64,000 bases of DNA from Phanerodontia chrysosporium (taxonomy: Eukaryota; Basidiomycota; Agaricomycetes; Polyporales; Phanerochaetaceae): the NCBI GenBank assembly GCA_001910725.1, contig MJGA01000012.1:124001-188000 (forward strand). The letters are read 5' to 3'. The notes below the pieces were generated by a model. It saw only the letters and a program-made list of their open reading frames with translations, was not told the DNA's origin and did no database searches. Positions 1 through 11,617 of this stretch are shown here, in pieces. Within the stretch, counting starts at the first letter, position 1, and the number at the start of each line of letters is the position of its first letter. The translations under genes and the position numbers were made by a program.

Positions 1-3000
1 CTCCTAACAATCCACAAGCGCGACCGCCTCCACGCACCAGAAATGGCGAATGAACACGACCACCGTCTTCCGCGCGCTGAAGAGCTCGCCAAACGGCACG
101 CGCACGCCGTTCTGCGCGACGACGACGAGCCCCGCCGCGCGTGCGAGCTGCTCGCGCGTCGGCAGCCGGTCCACGTCAAAGTCCGGCAGCGCCTCTCCTG
201 GCGAGGCGGAGGCGAACCCGAGGCCGCGCGACGCGTTTGGGGAGCACCCGCGGCCATGCACGAACGCGTCCGCGTGCTCCTGCGCACCTTGCGGGTGCGC
301 AGGCGCAGACGACATGCGCTGCCGGGCGCCCTGCGGGCCGAGCTGTGCACTCGGTGGCGGCGAGCGCGGCTCGGGGCTCGTCATCGCGCGCGGCGGCGGT
401 GGTGTCCGCGACCGGTCGGCGGGCGGGCCCGCTGCGGCGGAGGCGCGCACGAGGAACTCCTTCGGTGGCGGCGGCAGCGGCGAGTCGAGGTCCTTCATCG
501 GCTTCGAGAGCGTGCGCACGGGGCGCGGCAGCGCGTCGGGGCTGCGCACGCGCGCGGGCACCGCACTGTGGACTGCACCCTGCGGCAGTGCGCGTGCGGG
601 CGACTTCGCCACGTCGCGCGGACTGTCGCTCTCGTCATCGTCGTCATCGTCGTCGTCGTCGCGCCGCGCGGGGCCGGCCTGCGCACGGACAGACGAGGCG
701 CTCGGCCCGCGGGACGTGCCTGGGCGCACGGACGTGCGCGAGCGGGTCGTCGCCTGGCGGCTCATCGTGGGATGCAGTTGCGCAACGGGCAGGTACCCGC
801 CGTCGTCGACGGACCGCGAGCGCGAGCGCTGGCTCGAACGTTCGTCGTCCTCGCGTTTGCGCACGTCCTGCACGCCCTTCGCGCGCGACAGGCTCTGCGA
901 GAGCCCTGGGCTGCGTGTGTGCGCGGGCGCAGGCAGCTCCTCAAGCCGTGGGCCCTGCATCTGGAAATGCTCCGTCATCGGGGACTTGGCGCGGGGCGGC
1001 GGCGAGAGCGGGAGGGGCTCTGGGTTGCGGTAGCACGCTGGGACCTCTGCACGCGCTGAAACAGCCTTGGGCGCAGGCACCGCGACGCGCGGCGTGGGCG
1101 ACTCGCTGCGCTTGGTCGGGGGCGTGCGGTGCGTCGTGGACTGGTCGGAGCCCCGGCGGTGTGGATCAGGCTTGTTCGACCTTGGAATCGGGATCGGCGA
1201 GGTCACGCGCGGCGGCGGGTCAATCATCGGCGAGGGGAGCAGCGGCGTCACCGGGCTGAGCACACGCGTGAAGTTCGTGTACATGGAGTGCGTCGCGAGG
1301 TCCTCCTCCTCGGACGAGGTGTACTCAGGGTGCGCCGCCGCCGAGGCGATGGACTTGCGGGACATGACGGGCTGCTTGATGATGTGCGGCCCGTCCGTCT
1401 GCGTGCGGCGCGGGTTGGGCATGCGGTCGGGGAGCGCAGGCACGGGCGCGGTCTGCGCGCGGAGGAGGTCGTCGCGCGGGCGCGTGAGCGTCAGGCCACC
1501 GTAACCGCTCACACTCGTGATGCTTGTGTTCGCGCTCGGCGCAATCGTCGGCGCGAGGCTCATGTTCGGGAGCGGCTTGAGGCCGAGGTCGACGTGACTC
1601 AGCGACTTTTTCGGCTTCGGGACCGCAGGAGGCGAGGGCGGCGGCTCGTCGAGCGTGGGCTCCACGGGCGTCGACGTCGTGCTCATAGACGACGTGTCCA
1701 TGATCGCGCTCAGTGTCTTGTCGAGGCGCTTCTGCGAGGGCAACAAGTCGTCCGGCGAGATGGGCGACGGGCTCGACACGCCTTTCGCGCGCGCGCCGCT
1801 CGTGACGACCGGCGGCCTGCGCAGCCGCCGCCGCATCTCGCTGAGGCTTGTCGTGCGGCTCCGCCGCCGGAGGCTGTCAACTACCGTGACCTCTGTGTCC
1901 GACTCAACCGAGCGCCCCGGGAGCCGCGAGACGGTCGAGGCGAGCGGGCCAAGTCCCTCCTCGTCTGTCGACGGCGGCGTGGAGGACTCGTGCTGCGACG
2001 GCGGCGGCCGCAGGATCGAAAATTCATTCACGGGGGTGTCGCCGACGATCGTGGTGCGAGCCGAGTGATTGGTGGTCGTAGCGGCATGCTCGACCGATGG
2101 CACTGGCAGGGGCTTGGACTCGTGCAGGGGCGGCAGGTCTTTGAGATGCGGCGGAGGCGAGAGCGACACGTCGCGGCCGGTGGGCGGACTGGTCATGCTG
2201 AACGAGCTGATCGTGTCGTCGGGGGTCATTGGCGGCGTGGGGTGCCGGCTTGCCGCGGAGTGTAGGGACGTGTCCGTGGACGACTGTGAGTGGCCGGGCG
2301 TGGACGCCTCGCGCGTGTGTCCGTGGCCTCCGCTGCGTGGCATCTCCTCATACTCGATGTATCCCAGCCGATCGACCTCGCCAAAGACATAGCCATGCGA
2401 CTGGCGCACGTCGTACGCATACTGCGTGCTCTCGCTCGCGTTCGCGCGCGGCGGGGGCGGGGCGGCAAGGACTCGCGGCTGCCGGGCTTGCTCTGCGAAA
2501 GTGCGTTCACGGACTGGCTCCGGCGGCGGTAGTGGTACTGCGAGTCGCGGCGGTGGACGGACGCGCGCTTCGTCTTGGGGGTCGCGAGCGGCTCGACGGC
2601 GTTCTTGGGCGTGGTCTGCGCCTGGATCGTGAGGCGGCGCTCGTGGAAGACGTCTGCGTCGCTGAAGTACGCGGAGGCGTCGCGCCCGGTGCTCTGCCGC
2701 TTGCGCGAGCGCGGCGGACGGAGGGGCTTTGCGGCGTCGGAGAGGTAGCCCTTTGCGAGTCCGTACCACGGGCGCTGCGCGTCGGGCTCGGCGGAGCGCG
2801 TGAGCGTCGAGGAGTGGCGGAGTTCGGGGGTGTCGGAGAGCAGGTAATTGCTCGCGCGCGAGTCTGAAGTGCTCGGACGCGTGCTCTGGAGCTCGGGTGA
2901 GTCGAGGGCGGTTGAGCTCGAGTGTGCGCGCGAGCGGAGGACAGCAAGCGGCACGAAGGGGTCGTTCGGGTCCGGCGGCGGGTAGCGGGGCGAGTAGGGG

Positions 3001-3083
3001 AAGGAGGGCGGGGGCTTGCGCTTGATCTTTGCGGTCGTCTGTGCCGATGTCTTTGTCTGTGTGCCTGCAGCGGTGGAGGCCAT
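1..3083 (-). CDS. Disordered Ser/Pro-rich protein with C-terminal AhpC/TSA (peroxiredoxin-like) domain, 3' end outside window
   Basis: Reads leftwards from ATG at 3083 (ATGGCCTCC context) and runs off the left edge. Roughly the first 950 residues are low-complexity, rich in Ser, Pro, Arg and Thr, with a run of Asp residues encoded near 631-662. The last residues in the window, NGVRVPFGELF followed by VVVFIRHFWC, match the start of the AhpC/TSA-like (PRX-like 2) fold, in which a Cys follows the FIRHFW strand. A splice donor seems to follow that Cys codon (exon end about 34), so the rest of the domain lies outside. The frame changes at a GGGG run (2459-2462): adding one base joins SRESLPPP to PPRANASES. 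An 89-nt intron (donor GTGAAC) would also restore frame but removes a good coding stretch. The redox role is inferred from the domain; the long tail has no known function to me. Confidence 0.72.
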
Positions 3084-3796
3084 CGTTCACCTAGAAGCAG
3101 ACCTCGGTCAGTTGGCGGTTCGAGCAAGAAGAGCAGAAGGGGCAGAGACGGACATATGAGGGGCAGTGCTCGTGGGCTGGGGGAGGCAGAGAGTTTTGCG
3201 GGCGCGAAGAGCGTACTTGCGGTCAACACGCTGCGAGGGAAAGCTTCCCCAGCGGCCTTGCTCCTGCCGCACCCCTCGCATGCCATTATATATCATTCCT
3301 CGTAAATCACAAGATTTTACGTTGCCGCGCGTCGTCTGGGCCCTCTTCACAGACCCATCACCGTCGCAGGACCCGAGGACTTGAAGAAAGCCTCTGGAAT
3401 GTGTCTCCCGAAGGATGGCAGCTGCCGTTCTGAGACGACGTGTGCTGGCGCCCGCATGCATCGTCCTCGAGGCTGATGCACCGTGAACCATATCCGCCCC
3501 TTTCTCCGCTGGCCAGCATCCCCGCGCACCATGCATCGTCGAGCACAGGACCGTGTGCAATATTCTGCCCCGGAACACGTCCCGAACCCTTGCACTGGCC
3601 TGGATGCTAGCTAGGGTCCTTGCACGATCGCTGCGCCACGCGAGCAGAGCTGCGCGCGTTCGATCATCATTCAGTGCACGTCCCGCGTGAAGGTCGTCAG
3701 GCACGCTCCCAGTCCGTCCGGCCACAGGCACACGACGCTATATCGAAGGCCAGCCTACAGAGCTCCAGTAAGCGCAACAAACCAACACGCTCGACA
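3084..3796. other. Intergenic region, 5' of the AhpC/TSA gene and 3' of gtr2
   Basis: Several open frames overlap here on both strands, but none has a recognisable domain or a plausible intron pattern. An AT-rich patch (ATTATATATC near 3291) lies about 200 bases upstream of the ATG at 3083 and could belong to its promoter. Nothing else is seen. Confidence 0.4.
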
Positions 3797-5423
3797 TCAA
3801 CCAACTCGTCTCGCCTCCTCTTCAACGTCACATATCTCCTGCACACCCTCCCGGAAAAACACCACGTTGTACTCCACCAGCCCCTCCGCGTCTCGAATAT
3901 CGCCGTCGGGAGCACCGCCAGCAGTGCGAGCCGCGGCGTCACCAGGTGGTACGTCAGCGTCGTCCCTGCCCGGACCCGTTTGGCGAAAGCGATGCCGACG
4001 CGCTCGGATAAAAGAGACTCTTCATTTTTGTGATCGTCGATGGCGTCGGTGTTCCAGACTTTGGCGAGACAACTGTGCTCGACGGTTGGCTAGCTTCCGA
4101 TGACGGGGGCGCAGCATCAAGTGACGGAAGATGCTCTGGAAGAGGAGGTAGGGGTGACTGTGCATTACGTACGGACGGTGGGATGGTGGTGGAAACTGTG
4201 CGCGGCGACGTTGGCTCTGAGGGAGCTGGTGAGGACAGAGCACTCGTCGAGACTTGCTGGTGTCGGGGCATGCTCGCTGACATTGACCTAGGCGGTGACG
4301 TGAGGGTCGAAGAACGGACGTATGACGCATATACTGACCTATATAATGGTCCGAAAGAGTTCAACATCTGCAGATAGTCGCTGCACAAGCTATGTGTTGG
4401 CGGATCCACGGGGGAGGCATCTGTCGCTACATATAGCCGCGAAGACGTATCAAACAGGAATGCTTTCGATGCTTGCGAGTTCTACCTGGGTGTGAGTCGT
4501 CGCACTGAAGTACAGTGCCATAGTACGCACAGCACAGAATACGTTCAGCAGGTCTTCAAGATAAGGCAGGGAGGGTATAAGTTTGTGCAGCACTCTTGAG
4601 AATGCTTCATGCAGCGAATGGTCGTAGATTGACGTCAGGTGAAACTCAATGGGTATCTGCTCGTATTCAGGGGACATGTCGATGAGCTCGTCCGTGACGC
4701 GCTGCTGGATCAGTCGAAAATTCTCTATCACTTGTCAGACTCAGGCCATTGCCGAGCAGCAGCAACCCACTCACCAATTTTGTACTCGTCCGACAACACA
4801 TCCGCCTTGTGCACAAAGACCTCGAGGTGCATTCCTGGATTCTCCTGGTACGCCGTCACGACCGAGTCCGCGAGCTTCGCAATCGGCTGCTGGTAGAAAT
4901 CCTGCACAGACGCAATTCAGCCCCTCCCACAGTCACCCCGCGTAACCACGAGTGCGCACCTGGATGTCAATCACGAACACGAGCGTCGAGAACTGGCTGA
5001 GCGGCGCCTCGAGCGTCTCGAGCGTCGCCGTGCCGGGGCAGTCCCAGATCTCGAGGGGAATGACCGTGCTGCTGTGGCGTGAGCTCGGGCTGCCCGCGCG
5101 CGCGAGGGGGCGGCGACGCACTCACTCGTACGTGTGCCGCGACACGCGCGTCGTCATCTCGAGGTAGAACGTCTGCTTCGGCGGAAGCGCGTGGAAGAGC
5201 ACCTCCTGGATCGACGTCTTGCCGCTCCTGCGCGTGCCACCGTCAGCGTCGCTCGCTACCACGGCGGGAAGGGACGGGCGCACCGGCGCATGCCCATGAG
5301 CAGGATCTTCGTGCGCAGCACGGCGTCGCCGCCTGTCGCGCTGCCGTTCACCGGAATCAGCGACGTCGCGCCGTAGAATGAGTTTGTGAGCCCTGCGTGG
5401 CTCGAGGACCGCGAGGATGCCAT
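3797..5423 (-). CDS. gtr2: Rag-family small GTPase Gtr2 (RagC/D), EGO complex, TORC1 signalling
   Basis: Begins MASSRSSSHAGLTN at 5423. Exons 5423-5284, 5227-5126, 5071-4960, 4901-4775, 4724-4531, 4481-4339 and 4287-3797. The first join creates the P-loop MRRSGKTSIQE; switch 2 reads PLEIWDCPGT; HKADVLSDEYKIENFR and FLFDTSSRLYVATDASPVD are Rag C/D hallmarks. In yeast and animals this protein pairs with Gtr1/RagA on the vacuole and relays amino-acid status to TORC1. After the longin-like core lies a Ser/Pro-rich insert, then TYHLVTPRLALLAVLPTAIF and a tail ending GLVEYNVVFF...EEEARRVG. Reaching that tail needs one base added at 3964-3966 and one at 3881-3884, both C runs on the + strand. Without them the frame stops at 3954. 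A 51-nt intron (4338-4288) is a multiple of three, so its retention would stay in frame. Confidence 0.88.
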
Positions 5424-5871
5424 GGCGGGTGGTGAGGGGCAGGATGCAGAGCAGAGATACGCTTACAGCGCGCCCGGGCCCCGATGCGGCGGCGCCACGT
5501 GGGAAGGCACGCGGCGCTCGGGACCCCTGGCACACACCGACGACGTCCGACTCCCGCTCTTCAAACCTCCAAGACATACCAAGCCGCGGCAATATGTGGC
5601 CACACTGCGTCTCGGCACCTCCCTCAATGTGTCGACCTTGTTCAGAACGAACATCTACGTGAAAAACTGCACAAGTTCGCGTTGGCTCGTTCGATAGGAG
5701 ACTGCGTGTGCGCGCGGCAACGCGGAAAGAGTTGCACTTCTTCGACCCGTGACCAGACACACGCAGCGAGATGTACCTGGCTGCGATCAAGCGTCGATAT
5801 TATCGTATATAAAGGACGCGCCGTAAACTAGATAACCCTCGCACAAACAGCCCGTCGACCGCCATGGACGG
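5424..5871. other. Divergent promoter region between gtr2 and the peptidase array
   Basis: This gap of about 450 bases separates the gtr2 start (leftward) from the first S33 peptidase start (rightward). It holds the TATA element at 5806-5813 for the peptidase. No coding segment is convincing here. Confidence 0.5.
5806..5813 (+). promoter_or_regulatory. TATA box of S33 peptidase copy 1
   Basis: TATATAAA stands 59 bases before the chosen ATG at 5872, a normal distance for a basidiomycete core promoter. It is the only such element in the gap. Confidence 0.55.
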
Positions 5872-8324
5872 ATGTACTCCAAGGACGTCAGCTTGGGGAG
5901 CGCAGCGATGAGGAAAAAGCGAGCGTCGCCGCGTAGGCTGGCTTGGTGGCGTGTGGTTGCCATTGTTGGCGCCTTTACGCTTGCAAGAGCACTCCTCAGT
6001 GCATGGGCTAGCAAGGACTCGCCGCCTCGGCACGAACTCCCTGTCGTGCAGACAGACCCAGAGCTCATCTGGAACCAGGTCCGCGCCAGTTTTCCTTCAT
6101 CGTGGCTTCCTTGCTGAAAATCATGGGCAGCTTCCTCAGAGCGGTCTAAACTCGTTGCTATGGGTGTCGTGCTACTCCGGAAAGCAATGTGCACGCTTGA
6201 TGGTAAGCGTTTCCTGCATGGTTCCTCATACCGTATGGAAACATACTCAGACTGAGGCGCTGTAGGTCCCGTTGGATTATTCCAAGCCGGACGGACCGCA
6301 GGCGGGGATTGCACTCATCAAGGTACCTTCGAAGTTTGCACCGAACGATGAGAAGTATCGAGGGCCGATTCTATTCAACCCAGGTAGACCTGATTTCTTT
6401 GGCGCACTTGTACTCCTGCTTACTACATTATGCGTACTTAGGAGGACCTGGAGGCTCCGGAATCAGTCTCATTTATATGGTAGGCGACAGCTTGCAGAAG
6501 CTCGTTGGCGATGAATTCGACATCATTGGGTTCGACCCACGGTATGCATTGCTCCATCCCTCACATTCTGTCGCTCGCTCATACAGCGTCAGAGGAGTCG
6601 CACGCACGACCCCCAGTGTTAGCTTTTTTGAGGACGACGCGGAAGCCGTTGCATGGGCGCTGCGTCTTGAAAGCGACCCCGTAGTGAACACGACTGCGGA
6701 TGCTCTCTCGCGCATGTGGGCCAGAGCTCGCGTCCAAAATTCCGTTGCAAGCCGGACTGCGCGCGACGTCTCTCCCTATGTCAGCACGGCGTTGGTGGCG
6801 AGGGATATGTTGAACATCATGCGCGCACACGGAAGGGACAAACTCCAGTACTGGGGTTTTTCGTAGGTCGACCTCTTTAGACCCCACTCTCGCCACTCAT
6901 ATCCTGCCAGGTACGGGACCGTGCTAGGCGCTACGTATGTGTTCAGTGTGCTCTTGGACTACCATGGCTGACGCATTGTGAAGATTTGCAGCTATGTTCC
7001 CGGTAAGCTATCCTCCGCTTGCATTCCATTCCACTGCTCAGTCCCGGCTAGGAGAACGTTGAACGACTCATCATTGACGGTTGGTACTACACTCTGGCTT
7101 GACTTCCCCTCATTCATTTTCTGTCTAGGTGTAGAGGACTCTGAGAACTACTACAATGGTCTTTGGGACAACAATCTGCTCGACACAGACAAGGCACTCC
7201 GTATGGTCCTCGACGCGTGCGTCGCTGCCGGCCCCTCACTCTGCCACCTCTATGAACCAACGGCGGACAAGGTGCACGCACGCCTCACAACGCTCTACGA
7301 CAACCTCAAAAAGCGCCCCCTCCCGGTGTACAGCAACACGACGGGCCACGAATACGGCCTGATCGACTACAAGACCGCGTGGGCCACGCTCTTTGCGATC
7401 CTCCATAACCCGTACGGCCTCACGATGGCCGTGCCCGTGTACCCCTCCATGCTCGTCCTGAACGCGCTCGCGCAGGTCGAGAAGGGCAACGGGCTCGATC
7501 TCGCGCGCATCCTGGGCATGGTGCCGGTGCGTCCGCCCTTCAGCTGCAAGTGCCCGGGCGACCCGGACGTGCCCGAGTGCCGGCGGTGGTACACCCGGAA
7601 GCTACCATCGCGATCGCGTGCTCGGATGCTGACGCGGCGCACGCGGACGAAACCGTCGAAGACCTCGAGGAGTACTTCGCTCGCATCCGCCAGGACTCCG
7701 AGTTTGCGGATCTGTGGTCTGTCCGTGTCGGCTGCGCGTGCGTGCTCGGTCTCCTGGCGGTGTCAGAATGTCTGCTAATCCGCTGTCTACGTAGCGGGTG
7801 GAAGACGAAGCCCGTAGAGCGGTTCGCAGGCCCATTCGTCGCCAACACGTCCTTCCCGCTCCTCATCATAGGAAATACCGCCGATCCGGTGACGCCGCTC
7901 GCCCAGTATGTGCTCTGCCTTGTCCATATTCTAGTGTGTCTCACACAGCTTGTTCTCAGGGCTTGGAAGATGTCTCGGGGGTTCAATGGCTCTGTCGTGT
8001 TGCATCAAGACTCGGCTGGGGTATGTGATCGAGTTATTTTCTTCAAATCATTATTTATGATTCATTGATAACTAGCATTGCACGCTGGCTGCAACATCCT
8101 TGTGCACCGCAAAGGCTATCCGCGCGTACTTCAGGGAGGGTAAGCTCCCGGAGAACGGCACCGTCTGCGGTATCGACAGTACCATGTTCCCGCCAGTCAA
8201 AGGGTTCGACTCTTTGCAAGCCCTTCAAGGCGAGGATAGGGACATCATAAACGCGTGGACGGAGATGAGGTCGATGTTCGAGGTCCCGAGGTTTGGCAGG
8301 GTCTGGAAGGGCGTCCTTCAATAA
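5872..8324 (+). CDS. S33 / TAP-like alpha-beta hydrolase peptidase, array copy 1
   Basis: Twelve exons. The N-terminus MYSKDVSLGSAAMRKKR is followed by one hydrophobic segment (WWRVVAIVGAFTLARALLSA), so a signal anchor or secretion signal is likely. The catalytic core reads YSKPDGPQAG, RGPILFNPGGPGGSG, FDPRGVARTTP, nucleophile elbow YWGFSYGTVLG (Ser in GFSYG), acid region IIGNTADPVTP, and GHCTLAATSLC for the catalytic His. This is the tripeptidyl-aminopeptidase / proline-iminopeptidase-like family, which trims short peptides from the N-terminus; the substrate here is unknown. Introns split NPG/GPG, DPR/G, FS/YG, Q/A and G/HC exactly as in the three downstream copies. The frame slips by one missing base between about 7560 and 7595, in the linker before HPEATIAIACSDAD. 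Closest to copy 2. Confidence 0.85.
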
Positions 8325-8808
8325 AGTTGTCGGCGTTGTGCCCTGCGATATCGTATCGTGTACAGATAGAAATAGCAACCTCCAGCTCCTAACAATATAT
8401 CCTCCCAGCTCACGCTGACGGTTCGATGAGGTCTTCCGACAACCCTTGTGGGGACCCCGGTTCGCAACAATGAGACCCCCGACACCATTGGGAACTTCCC
8501 GTGAAGCGCGATCCCTGAACCTCCATTCTCATCCATTACCGAATAGATATCTCTATTCGCGAGAATTGCGAGAACCTGGAGTACAGCTACGCGCGCTGAC
8601 ACGATACAAGTCTCCGTAGCTGCAGGAAAGCGACCTGAGAACCGCCGGACACGAAGTGGAGGCGCCTAGGTGGAGATATCACCGTCCATTGCGTCTGCAA
8701 CTTCCACCGTCTTACGCAACAACGCACATGGTACACAAGTCGCGCCTTCTCACGGTTCGGTATATAACGCCTGGGATGTTGACCTAGCGTCTGCGCGTCC
8801 ATGCCTGC
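8325..8808. other. Intergenic spacer with copy 2 promoter
   Basis: No coding sequence is supported. The right end holds the TATA-like element at 8761-8767. Confidence 0.45.
8761..8767 (+). promoter_or_regulatory. TATA box of S33 peptidase copy 2
   Basis: TATATAA lies 42 bases before the ATG at 8809, and like copy 1 it is preceded by G-T (GTATATAA). Confidence 0.5.
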
Positions 8809-11288
8809 ATGAAGCACGACGTCGTCATGGATGGCAAAATTGTCGACGAGCTTGGTACTACGAATTCCTCCGCCAAGAACAAACTGAAGACTCGGTTCCA
8901 TGCCGTGTCTCTGTTGCGCGTAGCACTAGTTCTCGGAGGGGTGCTGCTGGTCAAAGTACTTATAGGAGGCTCACCAGTTGCAAGGTATCTGTTCAACCGA
9001 CAACTACCCCTCGTGGTTCAAGACTCGGAGGCCGTCTGGGATACGGTATAGTTCTCTCGCGTCAAACCATCCCTATCCCATATTGAACCATCAGGGTAAT
9101 AGGTCCGCAGAGCGACGTTCGTTCGTTGGCCTGGGTACCATGCTATGATGGGAAGCAATGCGCTCGGCTCATGGTGGGCACCATCCCCTCAGCTCACCGA
9201 ATCACGAGCTGGAGTTAGATCGCAGGTTCCACTTGATTACTCGGAACCAAACAGCTCCAAGGCAGGCATTGCACTGCTGAAGGTTCCATCCAAGTTCCAT
9301 CCCAATGACGCGAAGCACAGGGGACCGATCCTATTTAATCCAGGTACGCTATTCTGAGACATCATTTGCGCTTGAAGGGGTCGAGGTGGACGCTCAAATC
9401 CTGCAGGTGGACCTGGAGCCTCTGGCGTGGGCTTCATTAACATACTCGGCGAAAGCTTCCAGAAACTTATTGGTGAGGAATTTGACATCATCGGCTTCGA
9501 CCCACGGTGAGCATTTCGGCACTCTGCGCCTCCCGTCACTGTCTAACATCCTGCAGCGGAGTCGCACGAACAACACCCGCCGTCACCATCTTCGACGATG
9601 AGGCTGAAGATGCCGCCTGGCGCGTACGCATAGAGAGCGACCCTGTGCTGGGCACCTCGCCGGATGCGCTGGCTCGCCTGTACGCACGGGCGCAGGTGCA
9701 AAGCGCCGTTGCAAACCGTACTACGCGTGGCGCATCACCATATGTCAGCACAGCGATAGTAGCGCGAGACATGTTGAGTATTGTGCGTGCGCAGGGCCGC
9801 GACAAGCTGCAATACTGGGGCTTCTCGTACGTCGCCTACGCTGGGACGATGTCTGGTGCTGATTGCTTGCAGATATGGAACGGTGCTTGGTGCAACGTAA
9901 GTCTCGAGGTCATATCTACATTCTTATTTTGAGGTTTTTGACTTCACCTTAAGATTCGCAGCAATGTTTCCCGTGAGTACCCGGGTAATGAAGTGCTTGG
10001 TATTATATACTGATGTATATGCAGGACAACGTGGAACGACTGATCATTGACGGTCAGTTTCATAGCTAAGACTATCGATGTTACGGTAGCTGATGAGTAC
10101 TCGTCAGGTGTCGTAGACTCCGAGAATTATTATGCCGGCTTATGGTCGAACAACTTACTCGACACTGACACCACACTACGCATGATCCTCGATGGTTGCG
10201 TAGCCGCTGGTCCCTCTCTTTGCGCCTTGTATGAACCTACGACCGAGGAGGTTCATGCTCGCCTTACCGCCATCTTCGAAAAGCTAAAGCGGCAGCCGGT
10301 GCCTGTGTACAACAGCACGTCGGCTCAGAAGTACGGTCTCATTGACTACAGGACAGCCCGGCTCGCCCTATTCGAGCGATTGTACTCGCCATACGGCGGC
10401 ACGGCCCTACATCCAGACTATCCTGCAATGACTCTGCTGAATGCGCTCGCAGACATTGAACAGGGCAAAGGGCTTGCGCTTGGTCGCATCACCGGTGATC
10501 TTCCCGTCAAACCACCCTTCCATTGTAATTGCCAAGGCTCGCCTAGGAAGCCGTACGGATCAGGAATATCGTACCCAGATGCAAACATTGCAATCGGATG
10601 CGCAGATGGTGATTCAGCGCGGGCGGAAGACACTATCGAAGACCTGGAACGCTATTTCGCACAGCTGGACCAGGATACGGAGTTCGCCGACCAGTGGCCG
10701 GGGCGGGTATTCTGTGTGTACGTAACTGCGAGCTCTGCTTCCTCGTGCGTGCTGATCAGTGAGCACAGCGGATGGAGGTTGCGTCCTGTTGAGCGTTTCG
10801 CAGGTCCCTTCGTGGCGAATACATCCTTCCCGATGCTACTCATTGGCAACACCGCAGATCCCGTGACTCCTCTAGCTCAGTAAGGACGGCCATTCGTACT
10901 CTTTACTCCAGTTTATCTCATCCGCCTTACACAGTGCCTTCAAAATGTCGCAAGGGTTCGCTAGCTCTGCTGTCCTTCACCAGGATTCCGCCGGAGTATG
11001 CTCACTACCCTAGCGACTTCAGAAAGGGCGCTCATAAAGTCCTGTTATGACAGCACTGCTCCGTTGCCGCCACGTCGCTGTGTACCGCAAAGACTGTTCG
11101 CGAATATTTTCAGGGATGGCAAGCTCCCGAAGAACGGCACTATTTGCCCCACAGAGAGCACTATCTTTCCGAGTTTCAACGAAACCCGCACCTGGCTGGC
11201 TCTTCAGGGCAAGGATCGGGAAGTAATGGATGCATGGAAAGAGATTAGAACATCGTACGAGGTTCCGAAGTTCGGCAGATTCTGGTAG
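8809..11288 (+). CDS. S33 / TAP-like alpha-beta hydrolase peptidase, array copy 2
   Basis: Starts MKHDVVMDGKIVDELG, with a membrane-spanning segment around LLRVALVLGGVLLVKVLIGG. It keeps the family landmarks: VPLDYSEPNSSKAG, NPG/GPGASGVGF, GFDPR/GVARTTPAV, YWGFS/YGTVLGAT, LLIGNTADPVTP and GHCSVAATSLC. The intron after TGT-GT near 10719 matches copy 1 in position and phase. This is the best preserved copy. Its only break is one extra T in TTTT (11107-11110), which throws REYF out of frame from RDGKLPKNGTIC; with TTT the tail reads on to the TAG at 11288. If the extra T is real, the last 60 or so residues are replaced, but the catalytic triad is kept. The role is as for copy 1; pairwise similarity suggests copies 1 and 2 are sisters. 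Confidence 0.85.
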
Positions 11289-11617
11289 ATTCAGAATACA
11301 TGTGTGCCCATTTTGTTTTGGAAACTCGCTGCTTCGTCACCTGGGGCAGCACTGATGTAGGAGGACCCCGGACTCTCTTCCCGCGCTCATCCGCCATCGC
11401 CCCAAGCTATCCACGAAGTACTATGTTATGCACCAACCGGCACTCCAGACCAGTCTGTAGCTAGGCAGGCATAGGAGGCTCCACTGCTCGTGTTACACAT
11501 ACGACCCTGACTGTGCACCGCCCAAAAAGGCGGTCGTGTCTCACACAAGCTTACGTTGAAACCCAGTGATGATGACCCAACTTTGTAAGGCCACTCACGG
11601 CTCCTTCTCGAACTCTC
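11289..11617. other. Intergenic spacer between peptidase copies 2 and 3
   Basis: Non-coding apart from the everted CCG/CGG element at 11518-11533 described separately. No clear TATA box is visible. Confidence 0.45.
11518..11533 (+). promoter_or_regulatory. Everted CCG...CGG element upstream of peptidase copy 3
   Basis: CCGCC, six bases, GGCGG, followed by TCGTGTCTCAC, starting 100 bases before the ATG of copy 3. The same dyad with near-identical flanks stands 97 bases before copy 4, while the spacer bases differ. CGG half-sites in dyads are the usual targets of fungal Zn2Cys6 regulators; binding here is inferred. Confidence 0.5.

Noticed and set aside
2432..2520. An 89-nt intron joining the two halves of the first gene
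   Set aside because: It restores frame, but removes sequence that reads well as coding and lacks a pyrimidine tract; a missing base in GGGG is simpler.
43..2867. Long + strand open frames over the first 3 kb
   Set aside because: They are GC-driven shadows rich in Arg and Ala, antisense to the AhpC/TSA gene, with no domain.
3108..3731. Minus-strand frame of 207 codons in the first intergenic region
   Set aside because: No recognisable motif, Arg/Ala-rich composition, and no splice support.
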